Assembly: GCA_049600855.1 (NCBI GenBank)
Contig: JBMYQA010000065.1
Location: forward strand, 1-24,799
DNA length: 24,799 nucleotides
DNA from: JBMYQA01 sp049600855
GTDB lineage: Bacteria; Bacteroidota; Bacteroidia; Cytophagales; Flammeovirgaceae
Reading direction: 5' to 3'
A model generated the notes under the pieces. The model searched no databases. It was given only the letters and a program-made list of their open reading frames with translations, and was not told the origin of the DNA. Numbering within the stretch: position 1 is the stretch's first letter; every line of letters starts with the position of its first letter. Both the position numbers and the translations under genes were made by a program. Below are positions 15,389 to 23,261 of the stretch, in pieces.

Positions 15389-15874
15389 ATGAACTACTTA
15401 GCGCCCAAAATATTCATTGTAGAAGACGATGCTTTATATGCAGAGATGGTTGTCCACAAACTGGCTTCCCATCGTTTTGGAAATGTGCAGGTTTTCAATT
15501 CAGGAGAAGCGTTTGAGCAACACCTTCATCAGATGCCTGATATTGTCTTGCTCGATTACCACCTTGGAGATGCCGATGGCGTAGCGATTCTCAAGAAAAT
15601 AAAAGCCTTTAATCCCAATATTCAAGTGATTCTGCTTTCAGCCCAAGATCGCATGGAGGTGGCCGTCAGCTCATTAAAATATGGAGCTTTTGATTATTTG
15701 GAAAAAAATGAGGAATCCTTCACCAAGTTAGTTCACCTCATCGGAAGAATTTGCTTGTTAAATGAAGAGCTTCAGCAACAAAGTAAACGCTCCATTTTTC
15801 AAGGTAGGCTCAAGAAAGTAGCTGTTGGCATCAGCCTTTTCCTTACAGGTTTAATGCTGCTTTCAATACTTTAA
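15389..15874 (+). CDS. Receiver-domain protein with a C-terminal membrane anchor
   Basis: The first ~125 of 161 residues are an intact receiver: VEDD acidic pocket (11-14), phospho-acceptor D56 (IVLLDYHLGD) and K106 (YLEKNEE). There is no DNA-binding or enzymatic output domain. A short basic linker (QQSKRSIFQGRLKKVAVG) leads into the hydrophobic tail SLFLTGLMLLSIL at the very end, a probable single membrane anchor. The receiver closely resembles that of the sigma54 regulator at 9310: both share KIFIVEDD, an FxSGE- or FHTGE-like turn, HLH, LDYxLxD, LKKIK and GAxDYxxKN, suggesting gene duplication. It lies 59 bases before the Wza-like gene. It may be a membrane-localised phosphate sink or may act on the polysaccharide machinery; neither is shown. 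Single-domain response regulators are common, but a tail anchor is unusual. Confidence 0.85.
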   Translation: MNYLAPKIFIVEDDALYAEMVVHKLASHRFGNVQVFNSGEAFEQHLHQMPDIVLLDYHLGDADGVAILKKIKAFNPNIQVILLSAQDRMEVAVSSLKYGAFDYLEKNEESFTKLVHLIGRICLLNEELQQQSKRSIFQGRLKKVAVGISLFLTGLMLLSIL

Positions 15875-15933
15875 TCATCGCACCAAATTCCATCTGCCCA
15901 ACTCACTTCCTTACTCCCAAATTATACATCACG

Positions 15934-16677
15934 ATGAAGTCCATTCCAAACATCGCCTTACTTCTGGCACTGCTTCTATTTTCTTCCTGCCAGAGCACCA
16001 ATCTTTTTGAACGCTCCAAGAAAGCGTTTAGCTCTGTTGAAGCGTTGAAAAACCAAACGTACCCGCCTTATCGCATCCGAACGGATGATAAAATTAGTGT
16101 CAGCATCTGGAATCACGATGATTTGAGCGTTGGGTCTATTTTCGGTATTTATAATTCAAATGAGGTGTATGGCAAATGGGTATTGGTGGAACAATCTGGC
16201 GATATCCAATTACCCAAAATCGGAACGGTAAAAGCGCAAACCCATACCATACAAGAATTACAAAATAAGCTTAAAGAAAAGTATGCAGCGTTTATCGTCA
16301 ATCCCATTGTGGTGGTCAAAGTGCTTAATCGGGAAGTTACGGTACTGGGAGAAGTTAAAGATGCGGGCACCTTTTTATTAGAAAAAGAGCACAATACCCT
16401 GATTGAGTTATTAGGAAGAGCAGGAGGCCTCAATTTTTATGCTGATCAAAAAAAGGTTCAATTGATTCGGAAAGTCGGAATTGTTGAAAAGCAGTACCTG
16501 ATTGACCTATCCAAATTGGAAGAATATGAATTGCATCAAATTCAATTATTAGCCGATGATGTCATTTATGTGCCCACCAAAAAAGGGAAATCGCTTGACA
16601 AAAAAGCACCGACCTTGATTCCATTTACAAGTGTGCTGACCAGCCTTGGTATCGTCTATTCTTTATTCAGAAAATAA
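15934..16677 (+). CDS. Wza-like polysaccharide export lipoprotein (Poly_export/SLBB)
   Basis: The 247-residue product has a lipoprotein signal: a hydrophobic run (ALLLALLLF) followed by lipobox FSSC with C19. Residues ~47-125 form the polysaccharide export domain (YRIRTDDKISVSIWNHDDL, then SGDIQLPKIGTVKAQTHTIQ). An SLBB-type domain follows (VTVLGEVKDAGTFLLEKEHN, LIELLGRAGGL). A hydrophobic C-terminal segment (TLIPFTSVLTSLGIVYSLF) could cross a membrane. Such proteins form the outer-membrane and periplasmic channel through which capsule or exopolysaccharide leaves the cell. The gene precedes the co-polymerase/kinase gene by 11 bases, the usual wza-wzc pairing, and starts the tight part of the operon. 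The usual wzb phosphatase is not present between them. Confidence 0.93.
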   Translation: MKSIPNIALLLALLLFSSCQSTNLFERSKKAFSSVEALKNQTYPPYRIRTDDKISVSIWNHDDLSVGSIFGIYNSNEVYGKWVLVEQSGDIQLPKIGTVKAQTHTIQELQNKLKEKYAAFIVNPIVVVKVLNREVTVLGEVKDAGTFLLEKEHNTLIELLGRAGGLNFYADQKKVQLIRKVGIVEKQYLIDLSKLEEYELHQIQLLADDVIYVPTKKGKSLDKKAPTLIPFTSVLTSLGIVYSLFRK

Positions 16678-16688
16678 AAACGATCATT

Positions 16689-18998
16689 ATGAGCGATCTC
16701 CAAAATATCAAACGCCTGATTTTACCTGCACTCAGAGGATTACATTGGATTGTTGGCCTTTGTCTACTGTGCGCTTTTTTGGCCTATCAAAGTCTGAAAT
16801 ACGTGACTCCCCAATATGAATCAGTGGCGAAAATTAAATTAGATCATGGCAATGAAGGATTGTCTAGCGCAAATTTGTTCAAAGATTTTGATGTATTCCA
16901 TTACGGTTATAAAATCAAGGCGGAAGAAGAATTAATCCGTTCTAAAATCTTAATTAATAAAGCACTTGATAAGGTGGATTTTGACATCAGCTATTACCGA
17001 ATTGGAGATATCAGAACTTCAGAATTGTATCACGATGCTCCTTTTCGAGTAGAAATTCAACAGCCTAATCCAATCACACAAACCCAATCTTTCACGATTC
17101 ATTTGCTCGATAGTCAATCATTTGAACTGCAACTCGCTCATGAAAGCGTGCAGGGAGCATTCAACCAAGAAGTGCATATTGGCAGCTATGTGCTTGTCAT
17201 CCACAAGAATCAAACACTATTTCAGCAAAAAGAACTCAGCCATTTGTTAAGTGCTTATTCATTCACGCTTCATTCACGCGCTGGACTCATCAATATGCTG
17301 AGTGAGGGACTTGATGTAAAAGCGTTAGACAAAGATATACCCATTTTGAGGGTTTCTTTTAAAGGGCCATCTTCTGAAAAAGTAAGTAATTTTTTGAATG
17401 CCTTGCTAGATGCTTATATCGAAGATTACATTGAATCAAGGAGAGGAGCAGCTCAGAAAACATTGGAATTTTTGGATGGCAGACTCCATCAAGTAAAACA
17501 AGATTTGACGCAATCAGAGCTTGCCATCGAACGATATCGCTTGAAGCATAACATCATCAACACCAGACAAGAGACTGAAACGGATTTAAGGAAGATTGCC
17601 CAGCTCAAAATCCAACTTTCTAATTTAGAAATGAATGCTGCTGCATTAGATAGCATTCATCGGTACATCCAACAAGAAGGTGTAAACTTTTTGGAATTGG
17701 CTCCAAACTTTGAGGCATTCAATGACTTGTTGTCTACTGAATTGATCAAGAAAGTAAAACTGTTGCAGTCGGAGAAGAAAGATTTGCTCATGAAATACAC
17801 GCCGAATAATGAGCTTATAAAAAATGTAGATCGAAAGATTAAAGACATTGCTGATTACCTTAAAGAAAGCATTCAAAACTCAAGGAATAGTATTCAGATC
17901 AAAAAAGAGCAAATTGCCCAAGCCATCAAAGATGCTAACAAGGTATTTGAGGGCTTACCAACCAAGGAAAAACAAATGCTAGTTTTAGAACGAGATTTCC
18001 TATTTCATCAAAAGACCTACAATTTTTTGTCGGAAAAACGGATGGAATCCGCAATTGCTCAAGCTGCACAAATTGCCTTCCATCGGATTATTCAGCGAGC
18101 GAGCAAACCCATTGCTCCAGTGTTTCCCAAGCGTAAATTCCTGATCATCGTAGCGGGCTTTATCGGATTTATGGCAGGTTTGGCCTTGGTGTATATTCGG
18201 GAGTTTTTGGGAGGAACCGTCAGCAACAGGCAAGAACTGGAAAAAATATCCAAAACGCCAATTTGTGGGGTCATTAAGCAAGGTAAACGAATGGCTAGCA
18301 ATCAAGATGACTTTGATATGGTGGCAACCAACCTCCAATTATTATATGGAATTCAAGCGCATCAAATCATCACCATGACTTCCACCGTTCAGCAAGAGGG
18401 CAAGACTTACCTCATCCATCAGTTGGCAAAAGCCTTTGCACGCATGGGGCAAAAAGTTTTGATCGTTGACATGAATTTACGCAACCCTCAGCTACATCTA
18501 TTGACGAACGCTTCGAATCATAAAGGGATATCCGAAGCCATTTTAGAACAAACCAACCTTGATGAGGTCATTCAGCAAACTGGGCATGCGAATTTAAGCC
18601 TCATCAGTGCTGGTAAAATGAATGCTTCTCCTTTGGCAATTATCAATCATTCGCGCTTTCAATCTTTCTTGACGGATCTGAAATCAAATTTCGATTTAGT
18701 CATGGTTGACACGCCATCAACCGCCATTTCATTGGATGCAATTGCCTTAATGAAATTGGCAGATCACACCATTTATGCTGTTCGGGCAGGTTTTACCAAA
18801 CAACTTTACTTGCTCAATTCAGACATGATCCGCGAAGAATATGGGATTGACAACATCAAACTGTTGCTCAATGGTGCTCACCGAGCGAGTAATTACAATG
18901 GCAACTACACAGGAAGCAGATATACCTATAAGTTAAAGGAAAAAGGAGCCATTGGAAAAATCAAACACTATGCAGAAACCTATTTGACTTGGAAGTAA
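16689..18998 (+). CDS. Wzc-like polysaccharide co-polymerase with cytoplasmic tyrosine-kinase domain
   Basis: The 769-residue protein has a first membrane helix (17-39, LHWIVGLCLLCAFLAYQSL), a Wzz-type periplasmic part with long coiled coils (~235-450), a second helix (~484-503, FLIIVAGFIGFMAGLALVYI), and a BY-kinase domain (~540-720). It should control chain length and export with the Wza-like protein. The kinase motifs are partly altered: Walker A reads STVQQEGKT (K572) where PGEGKS/T is usual, Walker A' reads VLIVDMNLRNP and Walker B LVMVDTPS. The catalytic lysine and aspartates remain, so it may still be active. The tail has at least six tyrosines (NYNGNYTGSRYTYK, HYAETY), the expected autophosphorylation cluster. 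The gene is 15 bases upstream of the flippase gene. Confidence 0.93.
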   Translation: MSDLQNIKRLILPALRGLHWIVGLCLLCAFLAYQSLKYVTPQYESVAKIKLDHGNEGLSSANLFKDFDVFHYGYKIKAEEELIRSKILINKALDKVDFDISYYRIGDIRTSELYHDAPFRVEIQQPNPITQTQSFTIHLLDSQSFELQLAHESVQGAFNQEVHIGSYVLVIHKNQTLFQQKELSHLLSAYSFTLHSRAGLINMLSEGLDVKALDKDIPILRVSFKGPSSEKVSNFLNALLDAYIEDYIESRRGAAQKTLEFLDGRLHQVKQDLTQSELAIERYRLKHNIINTRQETETDLRKIAQLKIQLSNLEMNAAALDSIHRYIQQEGVNFLELAPNFEAFNDLLSTELIKKVKLLQSEKKDLLMKYTPNNELIKNVDRKIKDIADYLKESIQNSRNSIQIKKEQIAQAIKDANKVFEGLPTKEKQMLVLERDFLFHQKTYNFLSEKRMESAIAQAAQIAFHRIIQRASKPIAPVFPKRKFLIIVAGFIGFMAGLALVYIREFLGGTVSNRQELEKISKTPICGVIKQGKRMASNQDDFDMVATNLQLLYGIQAHQIITMTSTVQQEGKTYLIHQLAKAFARMGQKVLIVDMNLRNPQLHLLTNASNHKGISEAILEQTNLDEVIQQTGHANLSLISAGKMNASPLAIINHSRFQSFLTDLKSNFDLVMVDTPSTAISLDAIALMKLADHTIYAVRAGFTKQLYLLNSDMIREEYGIDNIKLLLNGAHRASNYNGNYTGSRYTYKLKEKGAIGKIKHYAETYLTWK

Positions 18999-19013
18999 TC
19001 AACACACAAACTC

Positions 19014-20294
19014 ATGAAGAAAAGAGATTTCAAAAAACCACTCATGGCCTTATGCGACCAAGCTTTGGTAAGCGGCTATAATTTTACCTTAGCAATTTGC
19101 CTTACCACTTGGTTGGGAATCAAACAGTATGGTGTTTTTGCCCTCATGTGGATGGTGGTACTCTTTTGTAGTAGTATCCATCAACAGCTCATTATTGCTC
19201 CCATGCAAGCTTTTGGAGGCAATCGGGATAAACAAAAAAAACAAGCTTTTTATGGGCAATTACTTTACCAGCAACTTGCCTTTTCCGCACTCGCAGGGCT
19301 TGGCGTATGGCTATTCATCCAGCTTGGTGGGCACTGGTTTAGCATTGCCATGGATAAGCTAAATTGGCTCCTTCCTGCTGTTGCTTTTCTATTCTTGATG
19401 TGTGATTATTTCAGAAAACGATTTATTGTACTTCAAGAAACGACAAAAGCATTCTTTTTTGATCTCATCATCTGTAGTTCCCAATTTGCATTAATTTATT
19501 ATCGCGTCATCGCCCAAGGGCATACCGATCTTGATGTGATTTTAAGAGCCATCACACAAGGGCTTTCTGTGGGGGTATTTATCGGAGTTTATGCCCACGA
19601 ATACCTCATATGGAACATTCCCGCATTTCAAGCGCAGGTGAAGAAACACCTCCAACACTCCAAGTGGTTGTTGGGAACTGCTCTCACGCAATGGTTTGCT
19701 GGCAATTGGTTTGTCGTTACGGCTGGTATTTTATTAGGTCCAGCGACCATAGGAGCCATTCGGATTGCCCAAAATATCTTGGGCTTATTCCATATCCCAT
19801 TTTTGGCTATCGAAAATTACCTGCCCACTCAGTTAATGAAGCTGTATCAACAAAAGAGCTTACTGTCCTTTAAGCATCAATTCATTAAATTACTGCTCGT
19901 TGGAGGACTCATCATGAGCGCAGGATTGGCAGGGTTAAGCCTGATCAGTAAAGAGATCATTCAGTTGGTTTATGGCAATGCGTTCATCGAATATAATTTC
20001 GTTGTTCAAGGTTTTTGCTTGCTCTATGCGTTTGTGTTCATCGGCATTCTCCTTCGGATTTATTTGAGGACGATTGAGCAAACCTCATTTATCTTTTGGG
20101 GCTATATCCTGAACATGCTCTTTACCTTTTGCTTAGCCAATTATTTTACCATGACATGGGGCATTTATGGAACGCTTTCTGGCTTGATTGCCAGTCAACT
20201 GATCCTACTTGCTGTTATGTTGATTCCGCTGATTTGGTATAGTCATAAAAAAGCCATGCAACTCAATCCAATTCTTTTAATTACTAAAGATTAG
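19014..20294 (+). CDS. Wzx-like polysaccharide flippase
   Basis: This 426-residue membrane protein has about twelve hydrophobic segments and the N-terminal pattern of MOP-superfamily polysaccharide flippases (ALCDQALVSGYNFTLAICLT, WLGIKQYGVFALMWMVVLF). Such proteins move undecaprenyl-linked repeat units across the inner membrane for Wzy-type polymerisation. The assignment rests on topology, length and place between the co-polymerase and a glycosyltransferase, since flippases diverge strongly in sequence. The stop is 4 bases before the next start. Confidence 0.85.
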   Translation: MKKRDFKKPLMALCDQALVSGYNFTLAICLTTWLGIKQYGVFALMWMVVLFCSSIHQQLIIAPMQAFGGNRDKQKKQAFYGQLLYQQLAFSALAGLGVWLFIQLGGHWFSIAMDKLNWLLPAVAFLFLMCDYFRKRFIVLQETTKAFFFDLIICSSQFALIYYRVIAQGHTDLDVILRAITQGLSVGVFIGVYAHEYLIWNIPAFQAQVKKHLQHSKWLLGTALTQWFAGNWFVVTAGILLGPATIGAIRIAQNILGLFHIPFLAIENYLPTQLMKLYQQKSLLSFKHQFIKLLLVGGLIMSAGLAGLSLISKEIIQLVYGNAFIEYNFVVQGFCLLYAFVFIGILLRIYLRTIEQTSFIFWGYILNMLFTFCLANYFTMTWGIYGTLSGLIASQLILLAVMLIPLIWYSHKKAMQLNPILLITKD

Positions 20295-20298
20295 CACC

Positions 20299-21438
20299 AT
20301 GAAAGTAATTCATGTAGTACTTGGGAAAGCCAACCCCAATCGGATGAATGGGGTCAACAAGGTGGTAAACAGCCTAGCCCATTACCAAACTGTGCTTGGG
20401 CAAGATGTAGCGATTTGGGGAATCACCCATACCCCGAAGGCTCCGATACCGCATCGAAATTATCCTACCCGATTATTTCCTGCGCTAAAGCATAAATTTT
20501 GGTTGCACGCGAGCATCAAACAAGCCATCCAACAAATCGGACAACCTACGGTATTTCATTTACACGGGGGCTTTATTCCAGAGTTTTACCACTTCAGTCA
20601 ATTGCTCCATAAATATCAGATTCCATTTGTACATACGGCTCATGGCGCTTACAATACCATTGCCATGCAACGCAATAAGCGACTCAAGCAACTCTATTTT
20701 ACATGCTTTGAGAAAACGATTCTGAAAAATGCCCAAACGCTCCACTTTATTGGCAGCAGTGAGTTAGCAGCCATACATGGGCTCATCGATCATCCGAATT
20801 GTACACTTATCCCGAACGGCCAAGAAATGCTTGATCAAAGATATCGTAAAAAGCCGCAAGTTAATGCCCCGATTTTTGGTTTTTGCGGTCGACTAGACAT
20901 CCATACCAAAGGCTTGGATGTATTGGTAAAAGCTTTCGCCCAATACCACAAGCAGCAGCCTTCTTCAAAACTTTGGCTCATTGGAGATAGTGATGAACGA
21001 TTGACTCTCACACAACTAATACATTCATTGGGAATTGCGCACCATGTAATCTTTTGGGGCAAGCAGTTTGGAAAAGAAAAAGAGGAATTAATGCAACAAA
21101 TGGATGTGTTTTTTCATCCATCAAGAAATGAAGGTTTGCCAGGAGCCGTATTGGAAGCCGCAGCGATGGGCATTCCTTGTGTGGTCAGCAAGGAAAGTAA
21201 TGTAGGAGCGTATATTGATCAATTTCAAGCTGGGAAATGTTTAAAACAAAATAATGTGAAGGAACTCACCAAAACCATGTTGGAAATGCATCAAGCATGG
21301 GAAGATCAGAGCGCCTATCAGCAATTTCAGAAAAATGCCATAACGATGGTCAAAGAAGCTTTTGACTGGCATCGCTTAGCAAGTCAGCACCTTGACGTGT
21401 ATTATCAATCACTCAATCCTTCAACTCAATTCGCCTAA
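20299..21438 (+). CDS. GT4-family glycosyltransferase
   Basis: The 379-residue product has the GT-B layout of GT4 retaining glycosyltransferases. The N-terminal domain starts MKVIHVVLGKANPNRMNGVN and has HLHGGFIPEF and HTAHGAYN segments. The C-terminal domain has IFGFCGRLDIHTKGLDVLVKA and the EX7E donor-site motif (E278 and E286 in EGLPGAVLEAAAMGIPCVVS). It should add one sugar from a nucleotide-sugar donor to the lipid-linked repeat unit on the cytoplasmic face. Sugar specificity cannot be read from the sequence. It is translationally packed between the flippase (4-base gap) and polymerase (1-base gap). Confidence 0.93.
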   Translation: MKVIHVVLGKANPNRMNGVNKVVNSLAHYQTVLGQDVAIWGITHTPKAPIPHRNYPTRLFPALKHKFWLHASIKQAIQQIGQPTVFHLHGGFIPEFYHFSQLLHKYQIPFVHTAHGAYNTIAMQRNKRLKQLYFTCFEKTILKNAQTLHFIGSSELAAIHGLIDHPNCTLIPNGQEMLDQRYRKKPQVNAPIFGFCGRLDIHTKGLDVLVKAFAQYHKQQPSSKLWLIGDSDERLTLTQLIHSLGIAHHVIFWGKQFGKEKEELMQQMDVFFHPSRNEGLPGAVLEAAAMGIPCVVSKESNVGAYIDQFQAGKCLKQNNVKELTKTMLEMHQAWEDQSAYQQFQKNAITMVKEAFDWHRLASQHLDVYYQSLNPSTQFA

Positions 21439-21439
21439 C

Positions 21440-22720
21440 ATGTCGCTTCAGCACTTTCAGGAAAAATTGTATGGATACGATCGACAAGCTTTTGCCAATC
21501 GCATGCTGAAGTTGTTGGCGATCATCCTATGCTTGAAAATTTGGGGATACTTCACCCTCAGTGAAAATATCCTGATCACCCGAGCATTAAAAATCCTCAT
21601 CCGTTTATCCATGACCATCGCTACCCTGTGGGTATATCAGCAATTAAAAAATAAACGGTGTGTACCCTCCTTTCAGTATCAACATACTTTAGCCCCTTTG
21701 CTTTATGGTGGCTACCTCTTTCTAGGCTTATGCTCCTTACTGTGGTCTACCAACCCAGGATATTCACTTCTACAGCTAACCATGAATACAGAGAGCTTTC
21801 TGTTTGTCTTAATTTACATGCGCACCTTCATCCTTTTGCGGAAGTTCTACCCTGAAAGTCAAGCGCGATTGAGCCGATTATTTGCACCAGCAATCTTTAA
21901 TATCAACCTCATATTCATTATTGGGATGTTTATTTTCCCAGATCAATTTTACCGATTGACTCATGGTGGCGAAGAAGCGCGACTAGGTGGTTATTTCATG
22001 AATCCAAATGAATTGGGCATGCTGGCTGTAGTTGGATTAGCAGCAAGTTTTATTGAAATGCAGCAAGGCGCTAATAAAATATGGCACAGCTTCATGTGTG
22101 CCATCCTGTTATTCTCACTAGTCAAAACAGGCTCCAGGTCATCGCTCATCGGCTTTATGCTCATCTTAGGTTACTTTCTTTATCATTCCAATCAGCAAAA
22201 GCTGAAAATGGCAGTTGCTGCTGGTGTGGTGCTCTCTATGCCTTTCGTCATCAGTACCATCTTCCTCAAACAAGGCGATGTGGAAGAAGTGTTAAGCATG
22301 ACTGGCAGGCTGCCCTTCTGGAAAGCCTTATTATCCGAAGGGCTGCCCAAAGAGCCCTTACTCGGTTTTGGATACATGCGGATTGCCTACACCGATGCTT
22401 TTCAAAGTGTGCATACCTATGCAGGAAAAATGACCCACAATACCTTCATACAAGTCATGATGAACTTGGGGCTTATTGGCTTTGGCCTGATCTTGATCCA
22501 AATGGTGATGACCATTCGAGCATTTTTGCAATCCCAGCTCAAGCAAGATAAAGCCTTTTTCATCGGTACCTTTATCCCGATTTTAATCAACTCATTCACA
22601 GAATTCGGGATTTTTGGAGAAGCCAATTTCGGCATCCTTTTCTATCAATTTTTGATTTTCCTATTTGTCATTCGCTATCATGAGCGTTTGAGTTTGCGAG
22701 CATACGTGGGCTTGGAATAG
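21440..22720 (+). CDS. Wzy/WaaL-like O-antigen polymerase or ligase
   Basis: The 426-residue product is a multi-spanning membrane protein (about ten to twelve helices) of the O-antigen ligase/polymerase superfamily. The signature loop is present: GGYFMNPNELGMLAVVG, then KTGSRSSLIGFML, TGRLPFWKALLSEGL, and the large periplasmic loop ending KMTHNTFIQVMMNLGLIG, whose histidine is the conserved one. In this context polymerisation of repeat units (Wzy) is more likely than ligation to lipid A. I chose the ATG at 21440, one base after the glycosyltransferase stop; a start at 21392 would overlap that gene by 47 bases. It is the last gene of the plus-strand operon. Confidence 0.9.
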   Translation: MSLQHFQEKLYGYDRQAFANRMLKLLAIILCLKIWGYFTLSENILITRALKILIRLSMTIATLWVYQQLKNKRCVPSFQYQHTLAPLLYGGYLFLGLCSLLWSTNPGYSLLQLTMNTESFLFVLIYMRTFILLRKFYPESQARLSRLFAPAIFNINLIFIIGMFIFPDQFYRLTHGGEEARLGGYFMNPNELGMLAVVGLAASFIEMQQGANKIWHSFMCAILLFSLVKTGSRSSLIGFMLILGYFLYHSNQQKLKMAVAAGVVLSMPFVISTIFLKQGDVEEVLSMTGRLPFWKALLSEGLPKEPLLGFGYMRIAYTDAFQSVHTYAGKMTHNTFIQVMMNLGLIGFGLILIQMVMTIRAFLQSQLKQDKAFFIGTFIPILINSFTEFGIFGEANFGILFYQFLIFLFVIRYHERLSLRAYVGLE

Positions 22721-22767
22721 CAAACAACAGATAATGATCTCCACAGGTGTGATCGTTGGTTCTAATG

Positions 22768-22800
22768 ATCAGGTCGCTATAGTTTGAATCGAAACCTGAT
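22768..22800 (+). terminator. Weak candidate terminator of the polysaccharide operon
   Basis: ATCAGGT (22768-22774) pairs with ACCTGAT (22794-22800), with CG/CG able to extend the stem past a bulge, 48 bases after the wzy-like stop. The following sequence is TAAAACATGTTTTGAG, without a clean T-run, so this is only a possible transcript end. Confidence 0.3.
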
Positions 22801-23103
22801 TAAAACATGTTTTGAGAATGAATGGAGCTTTGCAAGCCATAAAATCGTGAGTTGGGTAAGGAGTTTTAAGTTTACATATTTTCCCATACAACATCTCTAA
22901 TTCTCTTTCCTTCTTTTTAATAATAGATTTACCGCTACCTTTTTATTAAACTGCTTGGTTTTCTTCAGTTGAGATTTCGGTTGAATTATCTCTTTTTCAC
23001 ATACTGATATTTGCGGATACCATTGAGCTATTTCAGAAGGTGTTTTTGTGGTCAGCTTGGGATTCTTAGTGGGCTGTATGCATAATTCCTTGTGCATCAA
23101 GAA

Positions 23104-23181
23104 TAGTGTTTATCACGCATGGTTTGTTATAGGAAAAAGAGGTGACATTTTTGCATCATAAACCATGCGTGATAAACACTA
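23104..23181. repeat. Perfect 22-bp inverted repeat, MITE- or REP-like palindrome
   Basis: The arms at 23104-23125 (starting TAGTGTTTATCACGCATG) and 23160-23181 (ending CATGCGTGATAAACACTA) are perfect complements over 22 bases around a 34-base centre. The element is 78 bases long and noncoding. Perfect long arms in a gap suggest recent origin or selection, as for a miniature inverted-repeat element or a REP-type hairpin. The ends TAGTG...CACTA are shared with the palindrome at 2611-2647. A role as bidirectional terminator is possible, but there is no T-run. Confidence 0.75.
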
Positions 23182-23261
23182 ATATATTTCCAAGCAGCCT
23201 CTAAAAAAAACAGAACCACCCCAGAAGGATGGCCTGTAGCCCAAACATTTAACTTATACGT

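Larger units (their letters stand above)
22721..23261. other. 541-bp gap between convergent polysaccharide genes
   Basis: The gap separates the end of the plus-strand operon from a minus-strand glycosyltransferase gene. It holds a small hairpin near the wzy end, a 22-bp-arm palindrome at 23104-23181, and a minus-strand frame of 67 codons (22897-23100) that begins next to the palindrome. That frame gives a lysine-rich product (KSQLKKTKQFNKKVAVNLLL) I do not recognise; it may be chance or a decayed mobile gene. No RNA gene or strong T-run terminator was seen for either flanking operon. Confidence 0.6.

Noticed and set aside
21392..21439. Upstream start for the polymerase adding 16 residues
   Set aside because: It overlaps the glycosyltransferase gene; the ATG at 21440 follows that gene's stop by one base and matches the tight operon spacing.
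22897..23100. Minus-strand 67-codon frame as a gene
   Set aside because: The product is lysine-rich and unrecognised, there is no clear promoter or start context, and it lies beside a palindrome; noted in the gap entry but not called.
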